Shown here piece after piece: positions 59,218-64,000 of a stretch of DNA of 64,000 nt. This DNA is from Daldinia sp. FL1419 (taxonomy: Eukaryota; Ascomycota; Sordariomycetes; Xylariales; Hypoxylaceae). Under the pieces are notes generated by a model. That model did not search any database. It worked only from the letters and a program-made list of their open reading frames with translations, and had not been told where the DNA came from. Position 1 is the stretch's first letter. Each line of letters begins with the position of its first letter. The translations under genes were made by a program, and so were the position numbers. The stretch is from positions 1-64,000 of the forward strand of contig MU623371.1 in NCBI GenBank assembly GCA_025201765.1, given 5' to 3'.

Positions 59218-60192
59218 ATGCCGGTCTTCGACGAAACAGCGACCAGTGAACAGGTCATCGAGGCCTTTGCCCCTCAGATTAAAGGCCGCACGTTCGTTAT
59301 CACGGGCGCAGGTCATCCAAGCATTGGGAGCCAGATGGCTGTCTCAATTGCGAAGGGTGCCCCCGAGCATATTCTCATCGCATCGCGCACGGGCAGGAAA
59401 GTCGACCCGGTACTAAAAAGTATTGCCGAGATTGATAGCTCCATCAAGACAACATTTGTCCAAGTCGACTTGACGGATCACGACTCGGTAAGACGAGCAG
59501 CTAAAGAGATCCTCGCCGCGGCACCCAAAATCGATGTGCTCATCAACAGTGCTGGTGTGATGGCAATCAAGGATTACACTCTGGATAAGCAGGGTATCGA
59601 ATTGCAGCTATCAGCTAATCATGTTGGCCACTTTTTGCTCACGAACCTTCTCGCACCCGCTCTCATAGCGGCTGGTTCCAGCCCTAAGGGAGCCAGAGTT
59701 GTGAATCTCACTAGTTCTGGTTATCTTGCCAGCCCCTTCCGCTTCGACGACTGGAACTATTCGGGTGGCAAAACCTACGAACGTTGGACCGCATATGGTC
59801 AGGCCAAGACCGCAAATATCCTATTTACTTACGGCCTCCATAAGCGACTCGGCAGTCGTGGAGTTAGCTCCGCGGCCACCCACCCCGGCTACAACACGGA
59901 TACAGAGCTAGGTAACCATGTAACTTACGAAGATTATGCCGAGATACCTGAAATCGTGAAGCGCAACACGGGGAAAGAATGGGTATGGGAGTCTCCCCGA
60001 ACCAAGACATATACACAAATCGCAGCTACATCGCTCATCGCGGCTTTGGACCCTGAGATGGCCGCCAAGTTCCCGGCCTATTTGATGAATAGTCAAATCC
60101 ACGAGGCCGCCGAACACGCGACGGATCCAGAGAGTGTTGAAAAGCTATGGAAGCTGAGCGAAGAGCTCGTCGGACAGAAGTTTGAGTACTAG
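59218..60192 (+). CDS. Short-chain dehydrogenase/reductase (retinol dehydrogenase/WWOX-like)
   Basis: Intronless, 324 residues, cytosolic by appearance (no signal or membrane segment). The cofactor loop is TGAGHPSIG (29-37), NSAG is at 110-113, Ser166-Ser167 lie in NLTSSG, and catalytic Tyr193 and Lys197 are in YGQAK. Substrate is unknown; similar fungal enzymes include sidechain reductases and light-induced alcohol dehydrogenase-like proteins. It is divergent from SRP54, with no functional link expected. Confidence 0.94.
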   Translation: MPVFDETATSEQVIEAFAPQIKGRTFVITGAGHPSIGSQMAVSIAKGAPEHILIASRTGRKVDPVLKSIAEIDSSIKTTFVQVDLTDHDSVRRAAKEILAAAPKIDVLINSAGVMAIKDYTLDKQGIELQLSANHVGHFLLTNLLAPALIAAGSSPKGARVVNLTSSGYLASPFRFDDWNYSGGKTYERWTAYGQAKTANILFTYGLHKRLGSRGVSSAATHPGYNTDTELGNHVTYEDYAEIPEIVKRNTGKEWVWESPRTKTYTQIAATSLIAALDPEMAAKFPAYLMNSQIHEAAEHATDPESVEKLWKLSEELVGQKFEY

Positions 60193-61877
60193 TTTGCCAT
60201 GTAAGGAGGGCAATTTGATCGAGACACCGCTGAAGGCGAAGTAAAGCCGTGAAAAAATAAAATTTATCGAGAAAAGAATTTACATCTCTGTGAAACTTCT
60301 CCAGGAATCTCGAATCCGACATCTGGGGAAGCCGGGGTTTCTAGTTTCCGGTTAATTAATTTTCGTGACACCGCATAAAGAGGCTACATATATTACACAC
60401 CCTTGTCCGGTAAATTTACCATTTCCCTGGCACGTTTTTTCCTTAAGCGCCACCGGCTAATTAGGGGCTTAAGGAATATGGCAAACTAGAGCTAATTATT
60501 CTTCTCGTCGGCTATATTAATGTTGAAATTTTTCTTTGCCCAACAATTGTTGAAGTGAGACCGCGGGACTAAAACAAAAGTAACGGGGAAGAGATCGAGT
60601 ATCAGAAGCCTAACAACAATTAAAAACACATAGAAATCTTAATCAAATGGGCACAGTGTGTAAATCCGTCTCGGTATGTTATACCTATCTTATATCCTTG
60701 GACTGACAGAAGCACCCTTTTGGCTTTCTCCATTCCTCTAGCAACACAGCAGCAGTCTATTTTAAGATTTTGAGAATAAGAATACGACATACATTATAAT
60801 ACATGTGAAAAATATCGACGAGTACTGTCTATCACGAGCCTAGATACGACATCGGATTCTGCTACGCCCGTTATTAAACCATCTTGGGACAATTACTACT
60901 CGGCCATATGGAGAACACTGCGATGCCTCCTTGGGTGGCATAGCTCAGCTGGCTGACTTAGGGGTTAGTCAGTAACTAACGTTCTTGTCTGCAACTAAAC
61001 GCATTCTAAAAACAGGGCCGTAGCTGAAAGCATCCCACACTGCGACTGAGTAAAGGACCTCAGGTAGCAATGCGAGCGACTCTTTCGGAATGCTACCTAG
61101 CGATATTTCTTCATATGGACACCGGCTTGATAAGATACCTATTCAACTCTCCCTAAACTTCCTAGTACTTGTAACCCATGTCGTATAGAGACCTGTCAGT
61201 TCGTAGTCTCTCGAAAAGGTCTAGATATCTAGGTAGCTTCTAGAAAAAGGACTTGCCTCAGGTAACTATAAGTTAACGCCGAGATAATTTTATTTCAACT
61301 GCGCCCCGTTCACGAAAAATGGCCGAAGTGTACTTTCTCGGCCAGTTCGATCTCCTTCCGCGTCTAGAGATAGATACGACGACCAATTGGCTAATAGTTG
61401 CATTATATTCGATTAAATGAGTTATGGGCAAATGACAGGCTTCCCATACATAAAAAGGCTTGCCAACTGCTTTTTACAGCCAAGCCCCGCACCGGAGTTG
61501 TATCCATGGCTCGTACATTCGGAGACAGGTTCGTCTTGGCTTCGGCAGAGACTCGTACGGTTACATGAGATAACACGCGCCGCGGAACGAGTACAGTGGC
61601 TAAGCGCTACTCAGTTTTTAATTGGACAGACGCGAGCTGTCCGGCAGTTATAGTCGTTCGGACGAGGAGCACGCAAAAGAAAGGTAATATAGCTCGAATA
61701 TGTTCTAGGCTAATCGAATCTGGGGTAAACAAATTGTTCGGGGACTATTAAAGGATAGGGCATCATCTGCTCGGACACTTGCGTGGTTTCATGGTAGTAA
61801 AGAAAAAATCCAAACCGTAGCTCGGATACATCGTTCATTCTTTCTCCTATTCTATCCAGCTACAATTGTGCAAAAAC
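60193..61877. other. Intergenic region, SDR2 to transporter
   Basis: Includes the SDR2 3' UTR. At about 60932-60992 a tRNA-like A box (TAGCTCAGCTGG) and a CTGACT/AGTCAG stem occur without a B box. A 78-codon frame at 61417-61653 lacks motifs. The last 250 bp is the presumed promoter of the transporter. Confidence 0.55.
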
Positions 61878-63002
61878 ATGGTCAACATGACGACTAGAGT
61901 AGCCACTATCTTGAACCACTCCGACGAGGAGAAGGGGTTGCACAGATCAGATACGAGTGTGACAATGCCCCCGGAGCTCTTCGAGAAGGTAAGACACCTT
62001 TAGTGAAGCCGATTAATTCGGAAAGCTCATAGCAATAGCTTTACCTCACTCCTAAAGTTCCTCAGATCGGAGATTACAATAAGCGATTCGCCAACCCGAC
62101 GCCTCTCGGTATCGTAGGGTAAGTCTTACACATGCCTACAATATACGTAGCATATCGAAGAAACCTAAGTAACTGAACAACCAGATTCGTCATCTCGACA
62201 TTCACTTTTTCGATGACACTGATGGGCTGGGGAGGTGCTTCGGGAGCAACACCTGTCGTGTAAGTGCTATTTTCTGTCTCTATCACTCGATAACCCCCTT
62301 TCCCCATACCTAGGTATTTTACCCGCCCCACAGAACATCGCCTTTTGCTGAGCGCGGCTAAATCATTATTTCGCCAATCAACAGGGGCATATTCTTCTTC
62401 GTCGGACCCATCCTGCTATTAGTGTCCATGGTATTCGAATGGATCATGGGGAACTTCTTCCCTATGATGGCCATGGGTCTATATGCCGTCTTCTGGTTGT
62501 CGTTCGGAATGCTACAGCTACCCACGCTACAATTAGGAGAACCCTACGCGACGGCCGGTGATCCGAGCGGCCAAATGTCACCCGAGTACAATAGTGTGAT
62601 CGGGATATATCTCATCGTGTGGGGTTTCGCTTTGTTTACCTTTTTCCTGTTTACGCTCAAGGTGAACCTGGTATTCGCTATCATCTTTGCCTGTGCTACT
62701 TCAGCGGTTTGGGTCTTGTCTAGCGCGTACTTCAAGCTCGCGGCGGGTAACTTCGAGGCGGCAGCAAGTTTACAAAAGGTTCGTCCTATTTTATGCTTGA
62801 GAAATACCGTGGCTTAAGCTAACTAATTGCAAAGGCTGGAGGGGCTCTACTGTTTGTTGTAGCCACGTTAGGTTGGTATATGTGCGTTGTGATCATGGCT
62901 GGGGAGATGCGTATCACGCTGAACCTTCCTCTTGGCGATCTTACTCGGTTCTGGCCAAGCACAGATGTAGATCTAGCGGAGGCGGCTGTACATCGCGACT
63001 AA
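61878..63002 (+). CDS. GPR1/FUN34/YaaH family transporter (acetate/ammonium type)
   Basis: A plasma-membrane protein of the family that includes yeast Ato1-3 and Aspergillus AcpA, linked to acetate uptake or ammonium export. Five exons: 61878-61988, 62066-62118, 62185-62259, 62385-62778 and 62835-63002 (266 residues). Introns of 77, 66, 125 and 56 bp keep frame. The family signature NPTPLGIVGF starts near residue 48 and is split by intron 2. Six hydrophobic segments follow (for example GIFFFVGPILLLVSMVFEWI and LIVWGFALFTFFLFTLKV). The C-terminus is short. An alternative start at 61887 (MTTRVAT) is possible. Confidence 0.94.
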
Positions 63003-63692
63003 AGGATATGATAGTCGGAATTGGGGATATACTATATGTAGTACTATTACTGCTGCCCGGCAATTGTATCATACACAGACCTCAATTGTTATTCAACGTT
63101 CCCCAAAACGCCATACTACTCTTGAGGACTACTCCCGGTATGAATAACGACTTGGGAACCTTGGTGGTTGGTCAAGGAGTCAAAAGCAGAATTGGTAGCG
63201 CCTACGTCGAATCGATTGCAAAATCTGTCCTTCTCGCGTCAACTGTTCAAACGAATTGCAACATCCTCTTGTGTGTTATTAAAAAAAATATACCTAGGTA
63301 CCTATACTATAGATCTTCCCTGAGTTCAATCGTCAAGTCCGAGACACTCATAAAGATGTATGGGCTTCATCTCACGCAATATAGACGATCCCGCCTAAGA
63401 CTTAGGTATACGAGATGTGCAGCAGTTAGTATCTATACACTCGCTATATAATGCATCCAAACCCCCAAGATCCTTTATGATACCCCGGCAAGACTCAGCA
63501 CTTATATCGTGAATGCTTCTACTTGGTAATGGGTCGGTCGCCCTAACATTCGACGAGATGCTCATCGGGTCTTTGACATACTGAAAAATGACGGTATAGC
63601 AATCTGCCCAGTAGATGTCGGATACGCCGTTACGACTATGAATGCGAAGTCTCTCGAAAATATTTCCTAACAAAGCAAAGAGGAACCTATAA
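63003..63692. other. Intergenic region after the transporter
   Basis: TACCTAGGTACCTATA occurs at 63291-63306. A 141-codon minus-strand frame (63395-63820) has no recognised motif and conflicts with the plus-strand frame below. A plus-strand stretch before 63693 (RRYDYECEVSRKYF) may belong to the same gene as the edge frame, but in another frame. Confidence 0.45.
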
Positions 63693-64000
63693 GCGACACG
63701 ATGGATCAGGTCGTACGCCATCCATAAGGAGGTGCATATTATGGGACCTCTGCATCGTGACATTATCGACCATCTAACGCAAGACCTGGATATCCCGGCT
63801 GGCGTCATCGCACGGTACAAGCGCGATCATCCAAGGATTAAAAACATTAATTATACTACCATGGGAGCATGCGATATAAACGGGAGTCTTTCGATCCTGG
63901 TCAACGCCGGTGCATTCCAGGATGCGCTTACAATTTTAACGTTTGCCGGGAACATACCACTTCTAGGTAGCCCGGCGAATCTGTTAGGGACAAGTGAGCT
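63693..64000 (+). CDS. Open frame running off the right edge, partial
   Basis: No stop from 63693 to the window end (about 102 codons), with an internal ATG at 63741 (MGPLHRDIIDHLTQDLDIPA). The text continues VIARYKRDHPRI and GSLSILVNAGAFQDALTILT, which has the helix-turn rhythm of repeat proteins such as ankyrin-type, but the match is weak. The true start, introns and family are unknown because the gene leaves the window. Confidence 0.35.

Noticed and set aside
60932..61000. tRNA gene with A box TAGCTCAGCTGG
   Set aside because: A D-arm-like A box and a CTGACT/AGTCAG stem exist, but the loop is 8 nt and no B box or T arm follows. At best it is a tRNA-derived relic.
63395..63820. 141-codon minus-strand frame
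   Set aside because: No motif, and it overlaps a plus-strand frame that stays open to the window end. Neither is proven; the plus-strand one was preferred.

Overview
The window is nuclear DNA of a filamentous ascomycete (Pezizomycotina, probably a Sordariomycete). The evidence is short introns of 54-154 bp with GTAAGT-type donors and CTAAC/CTGAC-like branch points, protein families typical of moulds, and two very different base compositions. About half of the sequence is extremely AT-rich, repeat-packed and stop-riddled. That is the look of repeat-induced point mutation (RIP). The rest is gene-bearing DNA of ordinary composition.

Layout. 1-18.4 kb: a contig-edge poly-C run, a short 14-bp tandem repeat, then RIP-type transposon graveyard. 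It holds a structurally complete 5.4 kb Copia-like LTR element (907-6327, 152-bp LTRs, CAACC target duplication), clusters of ~390-bp LTRs nested in one another and flanked by ATAT, a TIR element (15620-18443) and a large foldback. 18.45-21.04 kb: one gene island with the dynein regulator PAC1/LIS1. 21.04-33.5 kb: a second graveyard with a truncated second Copia-like copy, split by a 3.7 kb LTR element whose ends match the ~390-bp LTR family, and a Tad-type LINE fragment. 33.5-39.1 kb: SGT1 and a cytochrome P450. 39.1-45.3 kb: a 6.2 kb stretch of normal composition with no supported gene. 45.3-64 kb: a novel Cys-rich protein with a duplicated module, an APH-fold kinase-like protein, a PAP2 lipid phosphatase, a 274-bp MITE, two short-chain dehydrogenases, SRP54, a GPR1/FUN34/YaaH transporter and an open frame running off the right edge.

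The conserved genes (PAC1, SGT1, SRP54, PAP2) are unrelated housekeeping functions: nuclear migration, kinetochore/ubiquitin-ligase co-chaperone, protein targeting, lipid metabolism. The P450, dehydrogenases, APH-like protein and acetate/ammonium-type transporter are accessory metabolism. No backbone enzyme of a secondary-metabolite cluster is present, so no shared pathway is claimed. Exon borders were placed by hand from splice motifs, reading-frame continuity and family conservation. Transposon borders rest on terminal repeats and target duplications read directly.
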